DNA from: Spirochaetia bacterium
GTDB taxonomy: Bacteria > Spirochaetota > Leptospiria > Leptospirales > Leptonemataceae
Reading direction: 5' to 3'
Length of the DNA: 5,865 bases
NCBI GenBank assembly: GCA_029880625.1
Contig: JAOUOA010000211.1
Location: forward strand, 1 to 5,865
In this document: positions 1 through 5,391 of the stretch, in pieces
Numbering within the stretch: position 1 is the first letter of the stretch
Layout: every line of letters starts with the position of its first letter
The notes under the pieces: model-generated
The model's input: the letters and a program-made list of their open reading frames with translations, nothing else
What the model was told of the DNA's origin: nothing
Databases searched by the model: none
Position numbers and translations under genes: made by a program

Positions 1-640
1 GGTGCGAACCGAGAAGAGGAGTGCCGAAAATAATAATAACTGCTGCAAAAAGAATGAAGGCTGAAAGAATTAGAAGCGGAACTATTAAAATTCCGAAAGC
101 AATAAATCCTGCATGAGGAATCATTCCTGTCAGATTCAGAACTGTTTCTAAACCAAGAAGGATGATAATTGCTGCAACAAAAATAAACAGCGTCAGGATG
201 GAACGCATACCCGTTCCCATACCCTGTCTGATTTCAGTCATGGTGGGTTCAGAGCTGGAAGTGTCTTTTAAGGAAATGACAGCTGCAATTTCAGAATTGG
301 CCCATGCTACAGGAAGGACTCCGATCAGAATGCCGATGAAAGCCAGAATGCTGATTCCGGTTTTTAATGAAATGAAAAGAAAAATGAGAATGATGATAGA
401 CGAAACAAAAATGCCTGCGCCAGACAGGATCCAGAGTTTATAATTCAGGGATTCTTTCATTGCATACCATGATGTTAAAACTAAATAATTCCATACTGAT
501 ACAAATGAATCGGCGATAAAATTCCATACTGCAGTAATCGGTGTTGACAGCCATCTGAGCCAGTTCAGGCGGACTGCATGAAGATGATGGTGTTTCTGGG
601 CTGCTTTTATAAGAACGGAGTGTTTGCTTTCTTCAGTCAT
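1..640 (-). CDS. Partial multi-pass membrane protein, unknown family (3' end off the window)
   Basis: An open frame of 213 codons runs leftward without a stop and leaves the window at base 1, so the C-terminus is missing. The ATG at 640-638 is preceded by AGGAAAG, about 7 nt upstream, which fixes the start. The first 30 residues are polar, with a histidine cluster (H17-H19, H21) and then aromatic, tryptophan-rich stretches (W27, W30, W39, W50, W58, W70). Four strongly hydrophobic segments follow: about residues 70-92, 96-114, 148-170 and 178-206. A polar loop at about 115-147 holds an acidic/serine patch and several Gly-Met pairs. The pattern suggests an inner-membrane protein with a cytoplasmic or amphipathic N-terminal domain. 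I do not recognise the family and assign no function. The gene is transcribed divergently from the DUF2238 gene at 873. The reading frame is certain because it was checked base by base; the role is unknown. Confidence 0.82.
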   Translation of the reverse strand, partial: MTEESKHSVLIKAAQKHHHLHAVRLNWLRWLSTPITAVWNFIADSFVSVWNYLVLTSWYAMKESLNYKLWILSGAGIFVSSIIILIFLFISLKTGISILAFIGILIGVLPVAWANSEIAAVISLKDTSSSEPTMTEIRQGMGTGMRSILTLFIFVAAIIILLGLETVLNLTGMIPHAGFIAFGILIVPLLILSAFILFAAVIIIFGTPLLGSH

Positions 641-872
641 CGCATTTCTTTCCTGTGTTTTTTCAGGGTAGTTTCATTTTTCAATTCAGAAGATCAAGCG
701 ATTTTTTCAAAGCAGTTTATCTTAAAATTATTATCGAATGTAACTGAATTTTAAATGATCTGCATATGCCTGTAATTCGCAAAGAAGACAAAAGGGCGGT
801 TCCAGGAAATATTTCAATACAATTAAAAAATAATTTGAAAAAAACAAAAAGAAAGAGAATCTGTCTTTAATT
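641..872. other. Divergent intergenic region between two membrane-protein genes
   Basis: This 232-bp AT-rich spacer should hold the promoters of both flanking genes. On the plus strand the best candidate is TTCAAA (706-711), 17 bp, TATTAT (729-734). It matches consensus 4/6 and 5/6 and would leave a leader of about 130 nt. No comparably good minus-strand promoter was seen. The run around 825-855 is almost pure A/T with A-rich tracts, which may bend the DNA. No convincing ORF or RNA gene is visible. Confidence 0.45.
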
Positions 873-1481
873 ATGACGAAACTGAAATATGGATGGCTGC
901 TGATTTTTGCTACTGTGCTGATCTGGTCGGGAATTTCACCCAAAGATCCTTTTACCTGGGTTCTGGAAGTTTCCCCTGCAGTAATCGGGCTTTTTGTCCT
1001 TGCATTTACCTATAAAAGGTTTCCGCTTACCCCACTTCTTTACATCCTGATTTTAGTCCATTCTGTTATTCTTATGGTGGGAGGGCATTACACCTATGCC
1101 GAAGTTCCTTTTTTTGATTCTCTTTTTGGTTTCGGGCGGAATAATTATGATAAAGTCGGACATTTTGCTCAAGGGTTTATACCCGCTATCATTGCAAGAG
1201 AACTTTTAATCAGGAAAAATGTTGTTCCGCATAAAATCTGGCGGGATTTTATTATTGTCTGTTTCTGTCTGGCTTTCAGTGCATTCTATGAATTAATTGA
1301 ATGGATTGTCGCTGTCATGACGGGAGAATCTGCGGAAGCCTTTCTGGGAACCCAGGGCTATGTCTGGGATACCCAGACGGATATGGCTTTTGCTCTTTTA
1401 GGTGCACTTACAGCTCTGCTGTTCCTGTCACGATGGCATGATGATCAGCTGGAAAGAATCCGGAAATACGGCACGATTTAA
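873..1481 (+). CDS. yjdF: DUF2238 (YjdF-family) inner-membrane protein
   Basis: This 202-aa protein is close to the usual length of the DUF2238/PF09997 family (E. coli YjdF is about 209 aa), whose function is not established. Hydrophobic segments lie at about residues 7-20, 32-47, 53-71, 96-114, 124-148 and 170-187, giving roughly six membrane spans. Family-type motifs are visible in order: HYTYAEVP (72-79), YDKVGHFAQGF (92-102), FYELIEW (138-144) and WDTQTDM (165-171). These polar, charged motifs next to membrane segments suggest a conserved membrane-embedded site. ATG 873 is the first possible in-frame start after a TAA at 831-833. Only a weak purine stretch (GAAAGAGA, 851-858) precedes it, about 14 nt away, so the start is less certain than the family. 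The gene stands alone, diverging from the membrane protein to its left. No clear intrinsic terminator follows its TAA. Confidence 0.9.
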   Translation: MTKLKYGWLLIFATVLIWSGISPKDPFTWVLEVSPAVIGLFVLAFTYKRFPLTPLLYILILVHSVILMVGGHYTYAEVPFFDSLFGFGRNNYDKVGHFAQGFIPAIIARELLIRKNVVPHKIWRDFIIVCFCLAFSAFYELIEWIVAVMTGESAEAFLGTQGYVWDTQTDMAFALLGALTALLFLSRWHDDQLERIRKYGTI

Positions 1482-1601
1482 TTTTAACTTTACGATGATG
1501 GATCTTGTAAAATCTTACCTCTCTTTTTGTACAGGATTCGGTGACCTTTTGTAACTTTCGTAAAAAAAACAATTTTTTTATTGAAATTTTTGATTACGGG
1601 C

Positions 1602-1630
1602 TTGACGATGGGTCAAAATGTATCTATTCT
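1602..1630 (+). promoter_or_regulatory. Candidate sigma70 promoter P1 upstream of rubrerythrin
   Basis: TTGACG (1602-1607) and TATTCT (1625-1630) are separated by exactly 17 bp. They match the -35 consensus 5/6 and the -10 consensus 4/6. Transcription would begin near 1637, giving a leader of about 270 nt before rubrerythrin. The -35 box lies inside a perfect inverted repeat TTGAC-N5-GTCAA (1602-1616), and the -10 overlaps the first TCTAAA palindrome, so binding there could block RNA polymerase. This is the best promoter seen in the window, inferred from sequence only. Confidence 0.6.
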
Positions 1631-1666
1631 AAATTTAGAGTCAATCTAAAAGATTTGATTTAGAAT
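1626..1666. promoter_or_regulatory. Candidate operator: four TCTAAA/TTTAGA half-sites in two palindromes
   Basis: TCTAAA occurs at 1628-1633 and 1645-1650, and its reverse complement TTTAGA at 1634-1639 and 1659-1664. The first pair abuts to form a perfect 12-bp palindrome. The second pair forms a palindrome with an 8-bp spacer. The outer arms ATTCTAAAT (1626-1634) and ATTTAGAAT (1658-1666) also form a perfect 9-bp inverted repeat. The first palindrome overlaps the -10 of P1; the rest covers the start point and early transcript. AT-rich palindromes of this kind are typical of Fur/PerR-type regulators, and PerR commonly controls rubrerythrin genes. The regulator here is not identified, and the match to a PerR box is only loose. 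Confidence 0.5.
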
Positions 1667-1672
1667 TATAAA

Positions 1673-1724
1673 AAGGGCAGTTCTAATAAAACCATTCCGG
1701 TAGCTTTAGACCCTTATTTTTTTT
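1673..1724 (+). terminator. Candidate stem-loop with T8 tract in the rubrerythrin leader
   Basis: AAGGG (1673-1677) can pair with CCCTT (1711-1715), and TCTAA (1682-1686) with TTAGA (1706-1710). This gives ten base pairs with a 4-nt bulge on the left arm. ACC/GGT (1691-1693, 1699-1701) can pair inside the loop. The right arm is followed by A and T8 (1717-1724), as in an intrinsic terminator or attenuator. Read on the other strand the same stem is followed by a TTTTTAT tract, so it could also end a leftward transcript. The stem is long but only moderately GC-rich. It may terminate read-through from the DUF2238 gene, attenuate P1 transcripts, or end a short RNA. Confidence 0.35.
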
Positions 1725-1889
1725 AAGCTGGTCAGTTAGAACAGCTTCCAGAATTGCAGGATGCATTTCTGGCGTAGTCTTTTCAGAAGAAACGATTACG
1801 GGCGAATTTCTTTTTGAAGCGGAAACTTCAAAAATTGTTTTGAAATGATCCAGGGATGGAGATTTATTAAGACAAATTTCAGAAAACAA
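1683..1889 (-). CDS. Possible small hypothetical protein or gene remnant, 68 aa
   Basis: This is an open frame on the minus strand in a stretch with no other gene, so it is not the shadow of a known coding sequence. It starts only at a TTG (1889-1887) directly after an in-frame TAA and TTC, with no ribosome site. Its promoter would have to lie inside rubrerythrin. The residue composition is protein-like: charged and ordinary, ending in a Leu-Pro-Glu-Trp-Phe-Tyr tail after a helix-like segment. The TAG stop lies inside the stem-loop at 1673-1724, which could act as its terminator. It may be the surviving C-terminal part of a decayed gene, a real small gene, or chance. No family recognised. Confidence 0.25.
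   Translation of the reverse strand: MFSEICLNKSPSLDHFKTIFEVSASKRNSPVIVSSEKTTPEMHPAILEAVLTDQLKKNKGLKLPEWFY
1840..1868 (+). promoter_or_regulatory. Candidate proximal promoter P2 for rubrerythrin
   Basis: TTGAAA (1840-1845), a 17-bp spacer and TTTATT (1863-1868) match consensus 5/6 and 4/6. Transcription would start near 1875, leaving a short leader of about 33 nt that contains the rubrerythrin ribosome site. If the stem-loop at 1673-1724 stops P1 transcripts, P2 would be needed for rubrerythrin expression. In AT-rich DNA such matches arise by chance, so this is tentative. Confidence 0.3.
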
Positions 1890-1894
1890 GAATT

Positions 1895-1902
1895 AAAAGG
1901 AG
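1895..1902 (+). promoter_or_regulatory. Strong ribosome binding site that sets the rubrerythrin start
   Basis: AAAAGGAG ends 5 nt before ATG 1908. The same frame stays open upstream to an ATG at 1845, but that one lacks a ribosome site and would add 21 residues not expected in rubrerythrins. This site therefore decides the start at 1908. Confidence 0.85.
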
Positions 1903-1907
1903 AGCTT

Positions 1908-2327
1908 ATGGCAAGCGTAAAAGGAACAAAAACTGAAGCCAACTTAAAAGCGGCATTTGCCGGCGAATCACAGGCAAATCGAAGATATCTGTATTTTGCA
2001 AAAATTGCAGATGTGGAAGGTTACCCCGAAGTGGCTTCAAATTTCCGCGAAACAGCAGAAGGTGAAACCGGACATGCACACGGACATCTCGATTACTTAA
2101 AAGAAGCTGGCGATCCGGCAACCGGTCTGCCCATGGGAGATACGGCTACCAATCTTAAGGCTGCAATCAAGGGCGAAACTCATGAATATACCGACATGTA
2201 TCCCGGTATGGCAAAAACAGCCCGCGATGAAGGATTTTCTGAAATTGCAGATTGGTTTGAAACTCTTGCAAAAGCAGAAAAATCTCATGCAGGTAGATTC
2301 CAGCAGATGCTTGACAGCGTAAGCTGA
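1908..2327 (+). CDS. Rubrerythrin, short form without rubredoxin domain
   Basis: This 139-aa cytoplasmic ferritin-like four-helix protein should reduce hydrogen peroxide at a diiron site. Ligand motifs fall in the expected order: E20 in AGESQANRRY, E53 and H56 in the EGETGH motif, E90 and E93 in GETHEY, and E124 and H127 in AEKSH. They align well with the classical D. vulgaris positions (E20, E53, H56, E94, E97, E127). The usual C-terminal rubredoxin domain with two CxxC motifs is absent; the chain ends right after the last helix (SVS), and there is no cysteine at all. It must therefore receive electrons from a separate donor. A strong ribosome site fixes the start at 1908. The gene is preceded by a palindrome-rich control region and followed by a clear hairpin terminator. 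The Fe-S oxidoreductase and DUF3501 genes downstream are likely functional partners (inference from context). Family assignment is firm. Confidence 0.93.
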   Translation: MASVKGTKTEANLKAAFAGESQANRRYLYFAKIADVEGYPEVASNFRETAEGETGHAHGHLDYLKEAGDPATGLPMGDTATNLKAAIKGETHEYTDMYPGMAKTARDEGFSEIADWFETLAKAEKSHAGRFQQMLDSVS

Positions 2328-2361
2328 ATCAAATGGGCCCGCTGAACGGGACTCATTGATT

Positions 2362-2389
2362 ACGGATGCTTCGGCATCCGTTCTCTTTT
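2362..2389 (+). terminator. Intrinsic terminator after rubrerythrin with cUUCGg loop
   Basis: ACGGATGC (2362-2369) pairs perfectly over 8 bp with GCATCCGT (2374-2381) around a TTCG loop closed by C-G, the unusually stable UUCG tetraloop. The tail TCTCTTTT (2382-2389) is T-rich but interrupted by two Cs, so some read-through into the Fe-S oxidoreductase gene is plausible. That would make rubrerythrin the more abundant product. Confidence 0.85.
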
Positions 2390-2417
2390 GCGAAATTATA
2401 TATATTAATCTCATAAG
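2388..2417 (+). promoter_or_regulatory. Weak candidate promoter for the Fe-S oxidoreductase gene
   Basis: TTGCGA (2388-2393), at the end of the terminator tail, and CATAAG (2412-2417) are 18 bp apart. Each matches consensus 4/6. The AT-rich block between them would help melting. It would start transcription near 2424, just before the inverted repeat at 2429-2448. The alternative is expression by read-through from rubrerythrin. Confidence 0.22.
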
Positions 2418-2428
2418 AAAAAATCATC

Positions 2429-2448
2429 TCTGAAAAATTATTTTCAGA
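2429..2448. repeat. Perfect inverted repeat in front of the Fe-S oxidoreductase gene
   Basis: TCTGAAAA (2429-2436) and TTTTCAGA (2441-2448) are perfect 8-bp arms around ATTA. This could be an operator for a dimeric regulator or a small RNA hairpin in the leader. No T-tract follows, so it is not a terminator. It does not share the TCTAAA core of the repeats at 1626-1666, which would mean a different regulator if it is functional. Confidence 0.4.
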
Positions 2449-2540
2449 TTCCGGCGGCGCAGATCAACCGCATTGTTTCTGAATGTATCTGCAGAATTCA
2501 GAAGGTCGAATCAGATCCATCAGCTTGAACGGTAACTGCC

Positions 2541-3908
2541 ATGAACGATAAACCCATTTCCTATATGCCCACAGACGGACTTTGTTATGATCCAGAAGAG
2601 TCAAAATACTGGGAAGAAGAAAGCCTGAATCAAGAAATCATCCGTGTATTTGAAGTCTGCAACGGCTGCAGAATGTGCTTTAAATACTGTGATTCTTTTC
2701 CGTCACTTTTTAAATTTGTAGATGAATACGAACAGGATGTTAAAAAGCTGACACAGCCGCAGATCCAGACCGTTATGAACGACTGTTTTCAATGCAAACT
2801 CTGCGAAGTGCAGTGCCCCTACACGCCGCGAGACAAACATGAATATCAGCTTGACTTTCCAAAGCTGGTTCACCGCTACAATGCCGTGAAAAACAAAAAA
2901 CACGGCTCACGGTTCCGAGACCGGTTTCTTGCAAATGTAGATTTTGCAGGATTCATGGCAAGGATGAGTTTGGGAACAGCGAATTTGATGAACAGGGTTT
3001 CCGTGCATCGTTTTTTTATGGAAACATTTCTCGGCATCCACCGAAAAAAGCTGCTTCCTAATTTTTCATCGCGGACATTTACATCAATTGTTAAAAAAAT
3101 GGGGAAGATCAAACCGCCGTCGGAAGATATTGAAGCGGTGATATTTCAGACCTGTTATGTGGAAAACAATGAGCCTTCTATAGGACTCGATACTCTCGAA
3201 GTACTTGAAAAAAATCAGATTCGAACAGCCTGCGTTTCAGGCTTAAAATGCTGCGGCATGCCGTCCTGGGAGCATGGCGATATTGATACTCTCAGAAAAA
3301 ATGCCCGCCATAACCTGGATGTCCTTCTTCCCTATGTCGAAAAAGGAGCAAAAATCCTTTCCATCAATCCCACTTGCGGAATGGTCATGCGCCGCGAATA
3401 TATCGAACTTCTGGAAACCAAAGACAGAGCCGATGCTGAAAAAATTGCCGGGGCTGTCATGGATCCTGGAGAATTTCTCTGGAGCATCCGGGATCAGGAA
3501 CGATTCAATACTGAATTTAAGTCCACGCCCGGAGAAAGCGTTGCCTATCATGCACCCTGTCATCTGCGGGCGCAGGCTGTTGGTTTCAAGGGCAGGGATC
3601 TCCTCAGAAAAATTCCAGGAGTGACTCCGAAGTTTATTCTTGAATGTTGCGGACATGACGGAACCTATGCAATGAAAAAGGAAAGCTTTGAAAAATCTGC
3701 AAAAGCCGGGAAGCGCGCATTTGAAGGCATGCAGAATGCAGAGACGGAAGTTTGGTCTACGGAATGTCCGCTTGCCGCCATTCAGTTCAAGCAGCATGCT
3801 GGCGTAAAACCCATGCATCCCATGAGTATACTTGCTCGCGCTTATAAGGAAAACGGTTTCCCCAATCCGGTAAAAAATATTCAACAGCCGGAAATCAAAG
3901 GTGAATGA
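2541..3908 (+). CDS. GlpC/HdrD-like Fe-S oxidoreductase (two ferredoxin motifs, two CCG domains)
   Basis: This 455-aa electron-transfer protein is of the type often annotated as anaerobic glycerol-3-phosphate dehydrogenase subunit C or heterodisulfide-reductase-related protein. Two CxxCxxCxxxC motifs (C40, C43, C46, C50; and C82, C85, C88, C92 followed by Pro) should bind two [4Fe-4S] clusters. Two cysteine-rich CCG domains follow: C205, C237-C238-G and C279; then C340 in APCH, C369-C370-G and C409. The linker (about 97-195) is basic and aromatic. No signal peptide or membrane span is seen, so it is probably cytoplasmic or membrane-associated through a partner. No glpA or glpB lies nearby, and the neighbours are rubrerythrin and DUF3501, so glycerol-3-phosphate is unlikely to be the substrate. 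ATG 2541 is the first start after an in-frame TGA at 2526. Its ribosome site is poor. ATG 2565 (residue 9) is an alternative that also lacks one. The exact reaction is unknown. Confidence 0.9.
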   Translation: MNDKPISYMPTDGLCYDPEESKYWEEESLNQEIIRVFEVCNGCRMCFKYCDSFPSLFKFVDEYEQDVKKLTQPQIQTVMNDCFQCKLCEVQCPYTPRDKHEYQLDFPKLVHRYNAVKNKKHGSRFRDRFLANVDFAGFMARMSLGTANLMNRVSVHRFFMETFLGIHRKKLLPNFSSRTFTSIVKKMGKIKPPSEDIEAVIFQTCYVENNEPSIGLDTLEVLEKNQIRTACVSGLKCCGMPSWEHGDIDTLRKNARHNLDVLLPYVEKGAKILSINPTCGMVMRREYIELLETKDRADAEKIAGAVMDPGEFLWSIRDQERFNTEFKSTPGESVAYHAPCHLRAQAVGFKGRDLLRKIPGVTPKFILECCGHDGTYAMKKESFEKSAKAGKRAFEGMQNAETEVWSTECPLAAIQFKQHAGVKPMHPMSILARAYKENGFPNPVKNIQQPEIKGE

Positions 3909-3970
3909 GAAGGAAGGAACTGAGAAGTTCATTATTGAATAAAAAATCATAATATTAAAAGAGTTAAGCT

Positions 3971-4519
3971 ATGATCAAAGTGCAGAGAAGCGAAATTTTA
4001 GATTACGTGACCTATATGGAAAAGCGAAATGAAATCAGATCGGCTGCCATCGCCGAAAAAGATAAACGCAGAATTCATCTGGGCGAGCACCTCACGTTTC
4101 TTTTTGAAAATACGGATACCATTCGCTACCAGATTCTGGAAATGGTCCGTGTGGAAAAGATGGTAAAAGAAGAACACATTCAGCATGAAATTGAGACATA
4201 TAACGGACTTCTTGGAGATTCTGGAGAACTGTCCTGTACTCTTTTAATTGAATATACAGATCCCGAAATCCGGGATCAGAAATTAAGAGAACTTGCAGAA
4301 CTTCCGAAACATCTTTATTTAAAACTTGATGACGGAAATAAAATTTATGCAGAATTTGATAAAGAGCAGGTACTGGAAGACAAGGTATCTTCCGTCCAGT
4401 TCTTAAAATTCCAATGTACATCAGCTCCTGAAAAAATCGGTTGCGATCATCCTTCCATGACAGTAGAATTGGAACTTTCTGAAAGCCAGAAAGAAGTTTT
4501 AACGGAAGACTTAAAATAA
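3971..4519 (+). CDS. DUF3501 family protein
   Basis: This 182-aa soluble protein is recognised as DUF3501 (PF12007), a family without a known activity. Features seen: a helical, charged N-terminus (1-33); the family core RRIHLGEHLTFLFENTDTIR (33-52) leading into YQILEMVRVEK; a predicted helix with several His and Glu (67-77); a beta-rich middle (88-130); and a C-terminal segment with VQFLKF (142-147) and a Cys-Asp-His-Pro patch (158-161). Cysteines are few (C89, C149, C158), with no obvious cluster motif. AAAAGAG lies about 7 nt before ATG 3971. The 62-nt gap from the Fe-S oxidoreductase contains a small hairpin, GAACT-GAGA-AGTTC (3917-3930), without a T-tract, so the two are likely co-transcribed. 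From my knowledge of the family, DUF3501 often sits beside this Fe-S oxidoreductase type and rubrerythrin, suggesting an obligate partner role. Function remains inference. Confidence 0.88.
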   Translation: MIKVQRSEILDYVTYMEKRNEIRSAAIAEKDKRRIHLGEHLTFLFENTDTIRYQILEMVRVEKMVKEEHIQHEIETYNGLLGDSGELSCTLLIEYTDPEIRDQKLRELAELPKHLYLKLDDGNKIYAEFDKEQVLEDKVSSVQFLKFQCTSAPEKIGCDHPSMTVELELSESQKEVLTEDLK

Positions 4520-4527
4520 AATCAAAA

Positions 4528-5250
4528 ATGTCTGTTTTATTGCAAAATCTTAAAATAGAATTGAAGTCTCTTGCTGACAGGAAAGTAGCGGAACATTCTC
4601 AAAGGTATTTTAAAACCGGTCCTGGCGAGTACGGCGAAGGAGATGTTTTTATAGGGCTTCGCATGCCGCAGATTCGGTCTCTTGCAAAAAAATATTCTAA
4701 ACTTTCTTTTTCTGATATCGAAAATCTTCTGAAATCCGAAATTCATGAAAAGCGGATGCTTGCGGTTATTTTGCTTGTAAATGCATATAAAAAAGCGGCG
4801 GAACCGGATCAAAAAAAAATTTATCAGATGTATTTTAAAAATAAAAAATACATCAATAACTGGGATTTAATTGATGTTTCCTGTCCCCATGTAATGGGGG
4901 GATATTTATATAAAAATGACAGATCTGTTCTTTTCAAACTGGCGGCATCTGGAAATCTATGGGATAAGCGCCTTGCCGTTATGTCCACTTTTTATTTTAT
5001 CCGGAACGGGGACTTTAACGATTCTTTTAAAATTTGCGAAATGCTTCTTGATGATGAGGAGGATTTAATCCACAAAGCGGCTGGCTGGATGCTCAGAGAA
5101 ATCGGCAAAAGGAACCCAAAAGAAGAAGAAAAATTTCTTGATCGACATGCAGAAAAAATGCCCCGAACCATGCTCAGGTATGCTCTGGAAAGATTTTCCG
5201 AATCAAAAAGAAAAAAATATATGAGTGTAAAAAGAAAGATTGCTGAATAA
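4528..5250 (+). CDS. AlkD-like DNA alkylation repair protein
   Basis: This 240-aa all-helical HEAT-repeat protein belongs to the AlkC/AlkD glycosylase family (PF08713). That family removes alkylated bases, such as N3- and N7-alkylpurines, from DNA. Landmarks: GLRMPQIRSLAKKY (43-56), HEKRMLAV (73-80), NNWDLID (110-116), WDKRLAVMSTFYFIR (145-159), IHKAAGWMLREIGKR (181-195) and MPRTMLRYALERF (211-223). W112 and D116 match the catalytic W109/D113 pair of Bacillus cereus AlkD; R148 and W187 match further DNA-contacting residues. Its length is nearly that of AlkD (237 aa), so it looks intact. The ATG lies 8 nt after the DUF3501 stop with no clear ribosome site, so translation probably depends on coupling to DUF3501. 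That makes it part of the same operon. I omit the gene symbol because the family has several subgroups. Confidence 0.92.
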   Translation: MSVLLQNLKIELKSLADRKVAEHSQRYFKTGPGEYGEGDVFIGLRMPQIRSLAKKYSKLSFSDIENLLKSEIHEKRMLAVILLVNAYKKAAEPDQKKIYQMYFKNKKYINNWDLIDVSCPHVMGGYLYKNDRSVLFKLAASGNLWDKRLAVMSTFYFIRNGDFNDSFKICEMLLDDEEDLIHKAAGWMLREIGKRNPKEEEKFLDRHAEKMPRTMLRYALERFSESKRKKYMSVKRKIAE

Positions 5251-5261
5251 GCGGATTGAAA

Positions 5262-5363
5262 ATGCAGAAAATTATTACAGTACAGACAAATGCTCGCGAA
5301 GTTCTTTATGATATTACGGCAAAAGTGAAAGAAGCAGCTTCTGTATCCGGCGTAAACACATAA
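5262..5363 (+). pseudogene. Truncated YjbQ (UPF0047) N-terminal fragment, 33 codons
   Basis: From ATG 5262 the frame encodes 33 residues and stops at TAA 5361-5363. The peptide has the N-terminal signature of the YjbQ/UPF0047 family: a first beta strand (KIITVQTN), a DIT motif at 18-20, then a helix ending in SGVNT. Full-length members are about 135-140 aa and continue with a Gly-rich strand and the conserved HTTA and INE motifs. None of these appears in any frame downstream before the cupin gene starts at 5392. The fragment therefore keeps about the first quarter of the gene and has lost the active-site part, consistent with an internal deletion whose end point lies near 5360. It has only a weak ribosome site and probably makes no functional product. 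It could instead be a chance short ORF, but the match of strand, DIT motif and SGV is good. Confidence 0.6.
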
Positions 5364-5391
5364 AACTGAAACAAATTCCAGGAAAAGTCAG

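Noticed and set aside
162..443. A 93-codon plus-strand open frame in the first 450 bases.
   Set aside because: It lies wholly opposite the minus-strand membrane-protein frame, which runs 213 codons with a good ribosome site and clear hydrophobic segments. The plus frame is its shadow.
731..943. A 70-codon minus-strand frame overlapping the start of the DUF2238 gene.
   Set aside because: It begins inside a well-supported gene on the other strand and extends into A/T tracts that translate as Phe/Leu-rich low-complexity sequence.
1602..1616. FNR/CRP-type binding site reading of TTGAC-N5-GTCAA.
   Set aside because: The FNR consensus is TTGAT-N4-ATCAA. The spacer here is 5 and the inner bases differ, so an FNR site is not supported; the repeat itself is real.
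1845..1907. Upstream ATG at 1845 as the rubrerythrin start.
   Set aside because: It would add 21 residues atypical for the family and has no ribosome site, whereas ATG 1908 has AAAAGGAG at ideal spacing.
2483..2551. A 22-codon upstream ORF overlapping the start of the Fe-S oxidoreductase gene.
   Set aside because: It has no ribosome site and no recognisable content; the overlap could couple translation, but nothing in the sequence supports that.
3243..3950. A long (235-codon) minus-strand frame within the Fe-S oxidoreductase gene.
   Set aside because: It is antisense to conserved CCG-domain codons and gives a Phe/Ser-rich sequence without domain features. It is a shadow frame.
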